A stretch of 64,000 nucleotides of DNA, from positions 1 through 64,000 of the forward strand of contig DASXZY010000088.1 in NCBI GenBank assembly GCA_036501625.1, in the 5' to 3' direction. This document shows, piece by piece, positions 26,449-36,588 of this stretch. Each line of letters starts with the position of its first letter. The stretch's first letter is position 1. The stretch is from Palsa-1400 sp036501625. GTDB lineage: Bacteria; Verrucomicrobiota; Verrucomicrobiia; Limisphaerales; Palsa-1400. A program made the translations under genes and the position numbers. The notes below the pieces were generated by a model, which was not told the origin of the DNA, did not search any database, and saw only the letters and a program-made list of their open reading frames with translations.

Positions 26449-27841
26449 TTTTGGCTTGCACTGTTCGCATGACACGCTCCGGCAGGGTCAAAGGGCTTTG
26501 CGTGGCGTCTTCCAATTGCGCCAGGGCCTGCTGCGCCTTGACCAGCGCATCCAGGCGCGACACCGCCCCGGAGCTAAATTCGGCCTCGGCATTGGCCTGA
26601 GTGAGGGGATCGACTTCGCCCGCGTCGAGCATGGAACGCGCCGACTTCAACCGCTGTCCAAGCTCATCCAAAAGCGTCTTGGCCACTCGCAATTCCTCCA
26701 ATGCCGCCCGGTACCCCGCCAGCGCGCCATCGATCTGCCCGATGGCCTGGGCTTGAACGGACATAAAACTCGCGGCCATCTCGCGGCGGTTTGCTTCGGC
26801 TTCAGCCACGCCGCCTTGATTGTGGTTGAGGATGGGCAGGCTGACGGTCAGGCCCAATTGCCATTCGCTGTCTCCCGCGCTGCCGTTGTTCCACGCATAG
26901 CCGGGTCCAAGATGGACATCGGGATACTGCCCCGCGATGGCAAGCTGCAAGGCCGATTGGCTGGCCGCGTATTGGGCCAATGCCGCGCGGACATCCGCCC
27001 GGCCCAGAAGCGCCTGTTTGCGAACATCCGGCTCGGCCAGGTTCGCGGGAACCGATTCGAGTTCATCCTCGGCGAACCGCGCGCCCTCCAAGGCCGCCGC
27101 CGGCAAACCGAGCGCGGTTGCAAGCTGCGCGCGAGCCTGAATTTGCTGCCGCTCGGCATCCTGGCGCGCGAGCCGCGACGTGTCGAAGGCGACCCGAGCC
27201 TGAGTCAAGTCGAATCCAGACGCCGCGCCCGCTGTCACCTGGCCCTCCAAAAGTCGGACCACATTGCTTTGGGCCGCCAATTGTTCGTCAAACAGAACGC
27301 GGGAGCGTCCGGCCGCCTGGAGATTCAAGAGCGCCGCCCGCACGCCGCCGCGCGCCTGCCAGATCGCGCCAACCCATTTCCAATAGGCCGCCTCCGCCAG
27401 TTGCCGCTGTTGCGCGACGCGATAGCGGCGTTTGCCAGCCGTCTCGATAGGAAGATCGAAGCTCAACGGAACAATCCACGGGCTGGGAGCGCTTGGAATC
27501 TGCGCATCGTATCCCGGCGTCACCGTGACCGATGGATTCGGGCGCTGGCCCGCCGTGATGATCGCGGCCGCCGCCGATTCCCATTGGGCGCGGGCGAGGC
27601 GCAAATCCGGGTGATAGTAAAACGCGACGCAGGCCAGGTCGCGCATGTGCCATTCGGGGCGGGGCCACTGGCCCGTGATGCCGTTCGTTTCCAGGAATTG
27701 CCGCAAGTCCTGATTAGTAAGGGAGCCGGACTCAAACGCCGCCGCTGTCTGGGCCGGCGCGAGCGGCCGCGGCGTAAAATGAGCGCAGCCCGCGAGCAGC
27801 AGCGCCGCGCACGCCAGCCCTGAAATGCAGGGGCGTTTCAT
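26438..27841 (-). CDS. TolC-family outer-membrane efflux lipoprotein
   Basis: The start MKRPCISGLA at 27841 lies one base after the gmk stop and places a lipobox (LLLAGC, Cys19) correctly. The 467 residues have the duplicated outer-membrane efflux layout: long helices rich in Ala/Gln/Glu (VRLLEGQVTAGAASGFDLTQ is a typical first-repeat phrase) and a second repeat ending with an Ala/Glu helix. It should form the outer-membrane duct for the RND pump. It sits between gmk and the adaptor gene in the same operon. Confidence 0.9.
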   Translation of the reverse strand: MKRPCISGLACAALLLAGCAHFTPRPLAPAQTAAAFESGSLTNQDLRQFLETNGITGQWPRPEWHMRDLACVAFYYHPDLRLARAQWESAAAAIITAGQRPNPSVTVTPGYDAQIPSAPSPWIVPLSFDLPIETAGKRRYRVAQQRQLAEAAYWKWVGAIWQARGGVRAALLNLQAAGRSRVLFDEQLAAQSNVVRLLEGQVTAGAASGFDLTQARVAFDTSRLARQDAERQQIQARAQLATALGLPAAALEGARFAEDELESVPANLAEPDVRKQALLGRADVRAALAQYAASQSALQLAIAGQYPDVHLGPGYAWNNGSAGDSEWQLGLTVSLPILNHNQGGVAEAEANRREMAASFMSVQAQAIGQIDGALAGYRAALEELRVAKTLLDELGQRLKSARSMLDAGEVDPLTQANAEAEFSSGAVSRLDALVKAQQALAQLEDATQSPLTLPERVMRTVQAKNEP

Positions 27842-27842
27842 G

Positions 27843-28490
27843 TCAGTCGCCGATGGTGAACTTGGCCCGGCCAACACTCATGCGTTCCGCGTCAATAATC
27901 GCTTCCATGCGGCGCAAATCCTCCGCGATGCTTGTGCTGAGAATCAAATATTGGAATTTCGTCCATTGCCCGATCTCGTGGCGCGCCGCCCCCAGGCGCT
28001 TTTCCAATTGGGCCGGGCCGTCGGCTCCGCGGCGCCGCAGGCGTCCCTCCAATTCCCGCACTGTCGCGGGCGTCAAGAAGACCGTTACGAGCGCGTCGCG
28101 CAAATCGGCGTCGGCTGCCGCGCGGGCGCAGACGGTGGCGGCGCCCTGGACGTCGATATTGAGGAGAACGTCCTGGCCCTGGCGCAGCTTGTCCAGGACT
28201 TCCGGCTTGGGCGTGCCGTATCGCTGGCCGAAGACCAAAGCGTGCTCCAGAAACGACTCCGCCGCGATCCGGCGCGAAAACTCCAGTTCGTCAATAAAAT
28301 AGTAATCCTGCCCATCCACTTCTCCGGGGCGCGGCGGGCGGGTCGTGCAGGTGATGGCGCGGGTCATCTCCGGATGGCTGGCCAGCAGTTGCTGGCAGAG
28401 CGTGGTCTTGCCGCCGCCGGAGGGGGCGGAAATGACAATGAGCAGCGGGCTGGTGGCCCAGGCCGAAGGTGGTGGCGGGCCGGCGTTCAT
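27843..28490 (-). CDS. gmk: Guanylate kinase
   Basis: This 215-residue enzyme has its P-loop at residues 21-30 (SAPSGGGKTT), the GMP-binding block TCTTRPPRPGEVDGQDYYFI and the lid with LRRRGAD. It converts GMP to GDP. Its ATG overlaps the TGA of yicC (ATGA at 28490-28487), the classic yicC-gmk order. Unusually, the efflux genes follow directly after one base. The 14-residue Pro-rich N-terminal extension may mean that the true start is internal. Confidence 0.95.
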   Translation of the reverse strand: MNAGPPPPSAWATSPLLIVISAPSGGGKTTLCQQLLASHPEMTRAITCTTRPPRPGEVDGQDYYFIDELEFSRRIAAESFLEHALVFGQRYGTPKPEVLDKLRQGQDVLLNIDVQGAATVCARAAADADLRDALVTVFLTPATVRELEGRLRRRGADGPAQLEKRLGAARHEIGQWTKFQYLILSTSIAEDLRRMEAIIDAERMSVGRAKFTIGD

Positions 28491-29365
28491 TCCACGTTTT
28501 GCACCTGTTCGCGGAATTTTTCCAGTTCGGCCTTCAACAGCACGACCTCGCGCGAGATGCCGCTGTCGTTGGCTTTGGAGCCGAGGGTATTGACCTCGCG
28601 GTTCATTTCCTGGGCCAGGAAATCAAGCGTGCGGCCCACCGGTTCCTTAGACTTGACGCAATCGTCGAATTGCTGAAAGTGGCTTTCCAGGCGCGCCAGT
28701 TCCTCCGAAATATCGGAGCGGTCGGCAAAATAGAAAACTTCCTTGACCAGCCGCTCGTCCTCCAGGGCCGGGGCTTCCAAGCCGGCGGACTTGATGCGGG
28801 CCAGCAATTGCGCCCGATATTGCTCGGTGGCGCGCGGGGCCATCTTCCGCGCCCGGCGCACGCCAGTGCGAAGCCGGCCGGCGTGCGCGGCCAAAACTTT
28901 GCTCAGCCACGCGCCCTCACGTTCGCGCATTTTAAGCATGACATCCAGGGCGGTTTGCAGGGCCTTGGAAACGGACGGCCAAAGTTCCTCGGCCGGGATG
29001 TCGTTCTCCGCCGGTTGCATCACACCCGGCGCGCGCGCCAGCAAATCCAGCGACATGCCATCCGCCAGCTTGAGAGATTTGGCCAGGGCGCGCAATTCCC
29101 GGGCGTAGGTTTTGGCAAGGGCGGCGTTGATGAGCGATTTTCCCGTCCCGCCCGGCGCGGCATGAACGGAGACGCGCACCGTCAAGCGCCCGCGCGCCAC
29201 GCGGCGGTTGATGGCGTCGCGCAATTGCGCCTCAAGCACTTCCCACTCCCGCGGCAAATGGACCGCAATTTCAGTCTGCTTGCGGTTGACGGAGCTGACT
29301 TCGACCGTCACTTTGCATCCGCGTTGGGAACATTCGCCGCGCCCGTAACCGGTCATTGATTTCAT
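28487..29365 (-). CDS. yicC: YicC-family endoribonuclease
   Basis: The start is fixed by the family opening MKSMTGYGRGE at 29365; the frame stays open to 30319 upstream, but that part overlaps the divergent gene and is not protein-like. The 292 residues show the YicC_N domain (VEVSSVNRKQTEIAVHLPRE) and the C-terminal DUF1732 block (EVNTLGSKANDSGISREVV). E. coli YicC is an endoribonuclease acting in small-RNA turnover. It opens the leftward yicC-gmk-efflux run. The divergent DUF3095 gene is annotated only 12 bases away. Confidence 0.93.
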   Translation of the reverse strand: MKSMTGYGRGECSQRGCKVTVEVSSVNRKQTEIAVHLPREWEVLEAQLRDAINRRVARGRLTVRVSVHAAPGGTGKSLINAALAKTYARELRALAKSLKLADGMSLDLLARAPGVMQPAENDIPAEELWPSVSKALQTALDVMLKMREREGAWLSKVLAAHAGRLRTGVRRARKMAPRATEQYRAQLLARIKSAGLEAPALEDERLVKEVFYFADRSDISEELARLESHFQQFDDCVKSKEPVGRTLDFLAQEMNREVNTLGSKANDSGISREVVLLKAELEKFREQVQNVE

Positions 29366-29377
29366 TGCTGCCATTCG

Positions 29378-30676
29378 ATGTATGCGAAACAGCCCCGCAT
29401 TGGCAATGTCATTCGTGAGGCGGCGAATGTGCTTGAGTTCCGGCGCCCGGCGGTTCAGCCTCGCTTTCAAAAAACGCCTGTGGCCGGATTGCCTTCCAGC
29501 GATGAATTTTTCAAAGAGCTTCCGTTCCTGAAACAGTATCGGGACGTGACTGTGCCGGCCAACTTTCGGCCCGCGCCGCCCGATTGGCATGTCGTCATCG
29601 CCGACGTGGTCAATTCGACTGAGGCCATCAAGTGCGGCGATTACAAGAACGTCAACGTCCTGGGCGCGATGACCATTATCGGCCTGCTCAATGCAGCCGG
29701 GGAGATCGAATTTCCATTCGTTTTCGGCGGGGACGGCGCTTCGTTCTTGGTGCCGCCGTCCTTGCTGCCCGCGGCGAAGCGCGTTCTCTTGGCGGCCAAA
29801 AACCGGGCCGCGGAATCTTTTGGTTTGACGCTCAGGGCTGGCGTGGTGCCCGTCGAACGTTTGATGGCGGGGGGCTTTGCCATTGGCGTGGCCAAGCTGG
29901 CGGTGTCGGAGCACTTTGCCCAGGCCATTTTCACGGGCGGCGGGATTTCGCGCGCGGAGGAATGGGTCAAGCGGCCGCCGCCGGGCGAGAATTATGAACT
30001 CCCAGCCGATCCCTCCGCCGAGGAAGCCGATTTTACCGGGCTGGAGTGCCGCTGGAATCCGGTGCGAAGCGAAAAGGGCGAAGTGGTCTCGCTGCTGATT
30101 CAAGCTCAAGGCGGCGCGAAGAATGAAGTCTATCAGGAAGCCATCGCGCAAATCGAAGCCATCTTCGGCCGCACCAGCGATTATCATCCAGCCGCCGAGC
30201 AGTCGCTGAGTTTGGCGACCACAACGAAAGCCTGCCAGCCGGAGATCAACGCCAAATTGGGCGGCCACCCGTTTTGGGCGCGCTGGCTGTGGCTTGGCCG
30301 GATGCTGTTTCAGAGCCATGTCGGAAATCTGTTGTTTGGCCGGCCGCTGCGACTGGCTGGGGTGGATTGGAAGAATTACAAAAAGTCGCTCATCGAGAAC
30401 ACGGATTACCAGAAATTCGACGACATGATTCGGATGGTGATTTCCTGCTCAACGCAAAACCGGGAAAAGTTCGAGCAGTATTTGAAGGAGCAGCGCGCGC
30501 GCGGGCGGCTGGCTTACGGCTTGCATGTCACGGATCACGCGCTGCTGACGTGCCTGGTCTTTGACCGCCATCATCGCCACTTCCATTTCGTGGACGGCTC
30601 CAACGGCGGTTACGCGCTGGCCGCCAATTCGTTGAAAGAACAGCTCAAGGCGGGCCTGCCTCATGCCCAAGTTTGA
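29378..30676 (+). CDS. DUF3095 protein, class III nucleotide-cyclase-like
   Basis: This 432-residue protein matches the DUF3095 layout. A cyclase-like core has WHVVIADVVNSTEAI and PFVFGGDGASFLVPP, placing Asp76 and Asp119 where class III adenylyl cyclases bind metal. It continues with an RAGVVPV strand and a C-terminal half with YGLHVTDHALLTCLVFDRHH. Activity is not proven for the family. The ATG used leaves only 12 bases to the yicC start; a TTG at 29489, just before SSDEFFKELPF, would leave room for promoters and fits the usual family start. There are no membrane segments. Confidence 0.75.
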   Translation: MYAKQPRIGNVIREAANVLEFRRPAVQPRFQKTPVAGLPSSDEFFKELPFLKQYRDVTVPANFRPAPPDWHVVIADVVNSTEAIKCGDYKNVNVLGAMTIIGLLNAAGEIEFPFVFGGDGASFLVPPSLLPAAKRVLLAAKNRAAESFGLTLRAGVVPVERLMAGGFAIGVAKLAVSEHFAQAIFTGGGISRAEEWVKRPPPGENYELPADPSAEEADFTGLECRWNPVRSEKGEVVSLLIQAQGGAKNEVYQEAIAQIEAIFGRTSDYHPAAEQSLSLATTTKACQPEINAKLGGHPFWARWLWLGRMLFQSHVGNLLFGRPLRLAGVDWKNYKKSLIENTDYQKFDDMIRMVISCSTQNREKFEQYLKEQRARGRLAYGLHVTDHALLTCLVFDRHHRHFHFVDGSNGGYALAANSLKEQLKAGLPHAQV

Positions 30677-30725
30677 CTTCCGAAAACGGCGAGCGGCCTC
30701 TTTGGTTCTCATTTAAACTGTAGTC

Positions 30726-32174
30726 ATGATTCTGAATCCGGATCAATGCTATCAGGCGGTCTTGACGCGCGACGCGCGTTTCGACGGGCGTTTTTTTGTC
30801 GCGGTGAAAACGACGCGCGTTTACTGCCGCCCCATTTGCCGGGTGAAAACGCCGATGCGCAAGAATTGCCGGTTTTTCAGCCATGCCGCGGCGGCGGAGG
30901 CGGGAGGATACCGCCCGTGCAAACGCTGCCGCCCGGAACTGGCGCCGGGCAACAGCCTCATGGAAGCAAGCAGCCAATTGGCGCGAAGCACGGCGCACTA
31001 CATCGGCCAGGATTTTTTGGCGGAGCGCTCGTTGAGCGAGCTGGCGGACAAATTGGGTGTGACCGACCGCCAGATGCGCCGCGTGTTCCGGGAGGAGTTT
31101 GGCGTTTCGCCGGTTGAGTTCTGGCAGACGCAGCGCCTCCTGCTGGCAAAACAATTATTGACCGATTCCGCCATGCCGGTCATCTCCGTGGCGCTGGCCA
31201 GCGGCTTCCAAAGTTTGCGCCGGTTTAACGCGCTGGTCAAAGAACGCTATCGGCTGACCCCAACCGAGTTTCGCAAAGGGCGCGGGAAACAATTGCCCGC
31301 GATTTTTTCGGAGTTTCCCTTCCGGTTGAGTTACCGGCCTCCCCTGGATTGGAACCGGCTTCTGGGTTTTCTGGCCGCGCGAACCGTCGCGCGCGTGGAG
31401 GCGGTGCACGATGGGAGTTATCTCCGAACGGTCCGCATCCAGCGGCAGGACCGCGAGTTCTCCGGCTATCTGCAAGTCAGGCACGACGCGGATAAGAACA
31501 TGCTGTCCGTGCGGTTCTCAGACGAATTGCTTCCTGTCTGTGCGATTGTCCTTGAGCGCGTCAAACATGTTTTTGATTTGCACGTCGATCCGGCGGCGGT
31601 GGACGCGGCGCTGGGGCCTTTGGCCGCGAAATGCCCCGGCCTGAGAATTCCCGGCAGCTTTGATGGATTTGAGATGTCGGTGCGGGCCATTCTCGGGCAG
31701 CAAATTTCGGTGGCGGGCGCGCGAACATTGGCGGGCCGGCTGGTGTTGCGGTTTGGGACGCCGCTCCAAACGCCCGTTCCCGCGCTGACTCATCTGTTTC
31801 CGACGCCGCGGCGGCTCGCCTCGGCTGCCGTCGATCAAATTTGCCGGCTGGGCATCACCGGGCAGCGCGCGAAAACGTTGATTGCTTTATCGCAAGCCAT
31901 CGCGAGCGGCGCCCTGTCCATGGAACCGGGCCGCCGAATCGAAGACACGCTGGAGCGGCTCCGCGAAATCCCCGGCGTGGGAGAGTGGACCGCGCAATAC
32001 ATTGCCATGCGCGCTCTCTGCTGGCCGGACGCCTTTCCGCACACCGATTTGGGCATTCGCAAGGCGCTCGGTTCGAGCAATCCGCGCGAAATTTTGCAGT
32101 TGTCTGAAAAGTGGCGGCCCTGGCGGGCTTACGCCGCTCTGCACTTGTGGAACAGCCTGGAGAAAGAATTATGA
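30726..32174 (+). CDS. Ada (N-terminal part)-AlkA fusion: methylphosphotriester sensor and 3-methyladenine DNA glycosylase
   Basis: The 482 residues combine three units. Residues 1-75 are an Ada-type zinc domain with Cys34 (the methyl acceptor by alignment), Cys38, Cys65 and Cys68. Residues of about 80-185 are an AraC helix-turn-helix (LADKLGVTDRQMRRVFREEF). Residues of about 195-482 are AlkA, with the hairpin-Gly/Pro motif REIPGVGEWTAQYIAMRAL and the catalytic Asp near 441 (FPHTDLGIRKA). It should sense methylated DNA, activate transcription and remove alkylated bases. It lacks Ada's C-terminal methyltransferase domain, which the next gene supplies across an ATGA overlap. Confidence 0.93.
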   Translation: MILNPDQCYQAVLTRDARFDGRFFVAVKTTRVYCRPICRVKTPMRKNCRFFSHAAAAEAGGYRPCKRCRPELAPGNSLMEASSQLARSTAHYIGQDFLAERSLSELADKLGVTDRQMRRVFREEFGVSPVEFWQTQRLLLAKQLLTDSAMPVISVALASGFQSLRRFNALVKERYRLTPTEFRKGRGKQLPAIFSEFPFRLSYRPPLDWNRLLGFLAARTVARVEAVHDGSYLRTVRIQRQDREFSGYLQVRHDADKNMLSVRFSDELLPVCAIVLERVKHVFDLHVDPAAVDAALGPLAAKCPGLRIPGSFDGFEMSVRAILGQQISVAGARTLAGRLVLRFGTPLQTPVPALTHLFPTPRRLASAAVDQICRLGITGQRAKTLIALSQAIASGALSMEPGRRIEDTLERLREIPGVGEWTAQYIAMRALCWPDAFPHTDLGIRKALGSSNPREILQLSEKWRPWRAYAALHLWNSLEKEL

Positions 32175-32655
32175 AATCATACATGACGCTAAAGACGGCG
32201 CTCCTCGGAGATCTGTTATTGACAGCCAGCGAAACGGAATTGACCGGCGTTTTTTTCGCCGATTGCGAACATGCCGCCCGGCGCCGCGAAGGCGAGCATA
32301 ATCCCAAACAGCCGGTCCTTCGCCGGGCGGCCGTGGAGATTCTGGAATATCTCAAGGGCGCGAGGACGAACTTCTCGGTACCCCTGCGCTGCGAGGGAAC
32401 GGACTTCCAGCGCGAAGTCTGGCGGCAAATCGCGCTCATTCCGTTCGGCGAAACGATTACCTATGGAACGCTCGCGGAACGGGCCGGCAATTCCCGCGCC
32501 GTTCGCGCGGCGGGAACAGCCACGGGGCGAAACCCCATCGGCATTATCATTCCCTGCCACCGCGTCGTCGGCAAACACGGCGCTCTCGGAGGCTACGCCG
32601 GCGGCCTGGCCCGGAAAAGGCGCCTGCTCAAAATCGAATTGAATCCGATGGCGGC

Positions 32656-32659
<4 letters not shown>
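32171..32659 (+). CDS. ogt: Methylated-DNA-[protein]-cysteine S-methyltransferase
   Basis: The start ATG 32171 overlaps the TGA of the Ada-AlkA gene (ATGA). The 162 residues carry the suicide-acceptor motif PCHRV with Cys129 and the DNA-binding helix block FQREVWRQIALIPFGETITY. The protein repairs O6-methylguanine by taking the methyl group on itself. With the upstream fusion it completes an adaptive-response unit equal to Ada plus AlkA, divided differently. Its 3' end overlaps the stop of the convergent DUF1080 gene by 4 bases. Confidence 0.95.
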
Positions 32660-33468
<809 letters not shown>

Positions 33469-33518
33469 AAAGGAATTTCAGCAGAACCCGCGCTGAAACG
33501 CAAGATGGAACACCGCGC

Positions 33519-35519
33519 TCACCAATCCTTGAACTTCCCGCGCTGGGTGTTGATGGGCTGATTGGTCGGGGAGAAAAGCAGGACCTTGGCATCGTCCTTC
33601 AATTGATCGAGCAACTGCCGGGCTTCCTGCGGGCTCATGTGGAGTTCGGCCGCGGCCTGTTCGTCCTGTTTATCCTGGTCGCCCTTTTTTTCGTCCTGGC
33701 CTGCCTGGGCTTGCTGCTGCTGCTGTTTCTTCTTCTCCTGGTCTTTTTTGGCCTGCTCCTGTTTGGCTTTTTCCTCGTCCTTCTTTTGCTGGTCGGATTT
33801 TTGCTGCTTCTGCTGTTGTTGGTTTTGGTCCTTCTGTTGCTTGCCCTGCTGGTCTTTCTTTTGCTGCTGGTTTTGGTCGTTTTGGTCCTGTTTTTGCTTT
33901 TGGTCCTTTTGATCTTTTTTGTCCTTCTTGTCCTGCTGCTGTTGCTGCTGTTGTTGTTGTTTCAACTGTTCCAGCTTGCGCTGAACAAAAGCCATGTTGT
34001 TGCTGGCGTCAAAATCATTGGTGTTCAAACGGATGGCGCGATCATAATTCTCAATGGCCTGCTGCCACAATTCCTTCTTCTTGTCAGGATCGGGCTGCGG
34101 TTCGCCCATTTGATAAAGCGTGTTGCCCAGGTTGTAATAAGTGCTCTGCTGGGTTTGGGGATTCGAAATGATCTCCGGCGAATTCAGGGCCGCATTGAAT
34201 TGTTTTTCGGCATCGTCCAGCTTCATGGATTTGTAGGCGGCCGCGCCGGCATCGTAATGCAGGCGGTAATCGTTGGTTTTCTGCTGGGCCAGCCGGTTGT
34301 ATTCGTCGAAGGCGTTGGTGAAATGGCCTGACTGATAATCGCGGAAGGCGCTGGAAGGCGAAGCGGAACTGTTCCAGGGAACCAACGCCAAAACGATCGC
34401 GGCCGCCACTTTGGCCAGGGCGGGCGCGGCCGTTCGCTTGCGAGCCGCGCGCGAGCGGGCGCGCTCCGGCAAAAGCGCCTCCGCAACGAGGCACAACACC
34501 GCGAAGCCCAAAAACCAATGATACCGCTCCTGATACACGCGCGTCAGCCGCGTCGTTTCCTCGCTCTTGGGCAGCGGAGCCAGGCCGCGCGAATACAGCG
34601 TCTCCATCGGAGTGGCCCCCTGCAATGGCAAATAGAATCCGTTGGCATCCGTGGCAATTTCCCGCAAAAGTTTTTCGTTCAAGTTCGATTTGACGGCATT
34701 GCCATTCTCATCCTTGATGAACGTCATGTTTCCCTGCTCATCGGCCACTTGCAGCAATTCTCCCTGCGGCGTGCCGACCCCCATCGTGAAAATGCGCATG
34801 CCCGCGTCAGCGGCTTCCTTGGCGGCAGCGATAGTGTCTTGATCAGTGTCGTGGTCGTCGCCGTCGGTGAACAGGACCATGACTTTATGATTGTCGTTGC
34901 CCTTTTCAAAAGCTTGCAGTGTGGTGCGAATGGCGGAGGAAAGCGACGTTCCGCCGACCGGCACGACGCCGACCGCGACGGCATCCACCGCCTGCTGGAA
35001 AGCCTGATCGTCCAGCGTCAACGGGGCCTGCAAAAAGGCGCCGCCCGCGAACACCACCAGGCCCATGCGATCCGATTTGGCGAGGCGCATAAGATCCATC
35101 ACCGCAAGTTTCGCCTTTTCGAGGCGGTTGGGCAAAACGTCGCGGGCCAGCATGCTCTTGGAGGTGTCGATGGCTGCGATAATGTCCAATCCCTGCTGCT
35201 TGGCTTCTTCCCACGCGAAGCCCCATTGCGGGCGCGCGATGGCGCACAGGATGCCGGCCACCGCCGCGACTTGCAGCGCCAGGCGCACCTTCTCCCGCGC
35301 AGGCGAGACGCCCGCCATCAGGCTGGAGGCCAGGCGGGAATGGACAAATTGCAGGACTAATTTTTGTTTGACACGCCACGACCAGTAGAAGAACCCCGCC
35401 AGCGCCGGGACAATGACCGCCGCCATCCAAAGCACCTGCGGATATTCGAAGCGCACGAAATGCAGCAGCGGCAGAAGCAGCGCCAGGAAAGCCACGATTA
35501 AAAAGACAAAGAATCTCAT
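33519..35519 (-). CDS. BatB-BatC fusion: VWA membrane protein with TPR and Gln/Lys-rich tail
   Basis: The first part (about 1-330) is BatB-like: two N-terminal membrane helices, a von Willebrand A domain with the metal site DTSKSM, LVVFAGGAFLQAPLTLDD and VMVLFTDGDDHD, then a helix. After about residue 370 comes a second helix and a BatC-like TPR domain (RDYQSGHFTNAFDEYNRLAQ and further repeats). Residues of roughly 525-640 are almost only Gln, Lys and Asp with Glu and Ala. In Bacteroides-type operons BatB and BatC are separate genes; here they are one 666-residue chain. The role is probably envelope stress tolerance or complex assembly with MoxR. It is the last gene of the operon. Confidence 0.85.
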   Translation of the reverse strand: MRFFVFLIVAFLALLLPLLHFVRFEYPQVLWMAAVIVPALAGFFYWSWRVKQKLVLQFVHSRLASSLMAGVSPAREKVRLALQVAAVAGILCAIARPQWGFAWEEAKQQGLDIIAAIDTSKSMLARDVLPNRLEKAKLAVMDLMRLAKSDRMGLVVFAGGAFLQAPLTLDDQAFQQAVDAVAVGVVPVGGTSLSSAIRTTLQAFEKGNDNHKVMVLFTDGDDHDTDQDTIAAAKEAADAGMRIFTMGVGTPQGELLQVADEQGNMTFIKDENGNAVKSNLNEKLLREIATDANGFYLPLQGATPMETLYSRGLAPLPKSEETTRLTRVYQERYHWFLGFAVLCLVAEALLPERARSRAARKRTAAPALAKVAAAIVLALVPWNSSASPSSAFRDYQSGHFTNAFDEYNRLAQQKTNDYRLHYDAGAAAYKSMKLDDAEKQFNAALNSPEIISNPQTQQSTYYNLGNTLYQMGEPQPDPDKKKELWQQAIENYDRAIRLNTNDFDASNNMAFVQRKLEQLKQQQQQQQQQDKKDKKDQKDQKQKQDQNDQNQQQKKDQQGKQQKDQNQQQQKQQKSDQQKKDEEKAKQEQAKKDQEKKKQQQQQAQAGQDEKKGDQDKQDEQAAAELHMSPQEARQLLDQLKDDAKVLLFSPTNQPINTQRGKFKDW

Positions 35520-35523
35520 GCGT

Positions 35524-36588
35524 TCAAGGCAGTTTTCTCCAAACGGTCTGGGCCAGGCTCATTTCGAGCGCCAGCACCGCCAGCCCGGCCACCGCCACCT
35601 GGCCGAACAACTCATCATAATGCTGGTACTTGTTGACGACAACTTCCGTTTTCTCCAGCCGGTCGATGTCCGCGTAAATTTTCCGCATCGTGTCGGCCGT
35701 GTCGGCCCGGTAATACTTGGCCCCGGTCTGTTCGGCGATTTTCTTGAGCGTCTCCTCGTCCACATCGACCGCCATTTCCCGGTATTGCATCCGGCCAAAC
35801 GCATCCCGGCCGATGGGATACGGCGCGGTGCCCTGCCGGCCGATGCCAATGGTGTAAACCTTCACGCCGAGAGCTTGGGCGGCGTCCGAGGCGGTCAGGG
35901 GGGCGATCTTGCCGGAATTGTTTTCGCCATCCGTCATCAGGATGATGATTTTGCTTTTGTCCTTGAGGTCCTTGATGCGATTGAGCGCGGTCATCAGCGC
36001 CGAGCCGATGGCCGTGGCCGTTTCGTTGATGACGCCGATGTTGAGCCGGTCCAACTGGCTTTGCAAATAATCGTGGTCCAGCGTCGGGGGAGAGGCGATG
36101 TAAGCATCCTTGGCGAAGGCGACCAGGCCGATTCGGTCGTTGGGGCGGTTGTCAATAAATTTTCCCAGGACTTCCTTGGCCAGCTTGATGCGGCTCTCGC
36201 CAGGGCCGAAATCCTCCGAGCGCATGCTGCCGGACAAATCCAGGCAGACCGCGATATCAATGCCGCTGGCTTTGACGTGCGATTCGCCCTTAATCCGCCG
36301 CGGCTGCGCCAGGGCGAGAATAAAAATCGCCAGCGCCAGCCAGCGCAAGTTGGCCAGAATGGCGCCCGCGCGCGAGCGCCGCAGGCCCGAGATCGGCCGC
36401 ACCAAATCAACTGAGGAATAAACAAAGGAGGATGCCTTGCCCATTTTGCCTTTGAGCCAGGCCAGCGCCGGCAGCAGCAGCCACAATAGCAGCAAAGCCG
36501 GATGCGCGAAGGCGTTCTCCAGCCACGCCAGCGGCGAGAATGAGCCGGCGGCCGCCAGCATCAAAAAGTGGGGATGGGCCATGCTCAT
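35524..36588 (-). CDS. BatA-like VWA domain membrane protein
   Basis: This 354-residue protein has an N-terminal hydrophobic pair (HPALLLLWLLLPALAWLKG and LANLRWLALAIFILALAQPR), then a VWA domain with an intact metal site DLSGSM, DRIGLVAFAKDAYIASPPT and IIILMTDGENNSG, and a C-terminal membrane helix (VAVAGLAVLALEMSLA). It should be an inner-membrane protein with its VWA domain in the periplasm. The ATG overlaps the stop of the DUF4381 gene by 4 bases, and 4 bases separate its stop from the BatB-C fusion. Confidence 0.9.
   Translation of the reverse strand: MSMAHPHFLMLAAAGSFSPLAWLENAFAHPALLLLWLLLPALAWLKGKMGKASSFVYSSVDLVRPISGLRRSRAGAILANLRWLALAIFILALAQPRRIKGESHVKASGIDIAVCLDLSGSMRSEDFGPGESRIKLAKEVLGKFIDNRPNDRIGLVAFAKDAYIASPPTLDHDYLQSQLDRLNIGVINETATAIGSALMTALNRIKDLKDKSKIIILMTDGENNSGKIAPLTASDAAQALGVKVYTIGIGRQGTAPYPIGRDAFGRMQYREMAVDVDEETLKKIAEQTGAKYYRADTADTMRKIYADIDRLEKTEVVVNKYQHYDELFGQVAVAGLAVLALEMSLAQTVWRKLP

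Noticed and set aside
29366..30319. N-terminal extension of the yicC reading frame to 610 residues
   Set aside because: The family start MKSMTGYG is at 29365, and the upstream part is antisense to the cyclase-like gene with low-complexity, non-family sequence.
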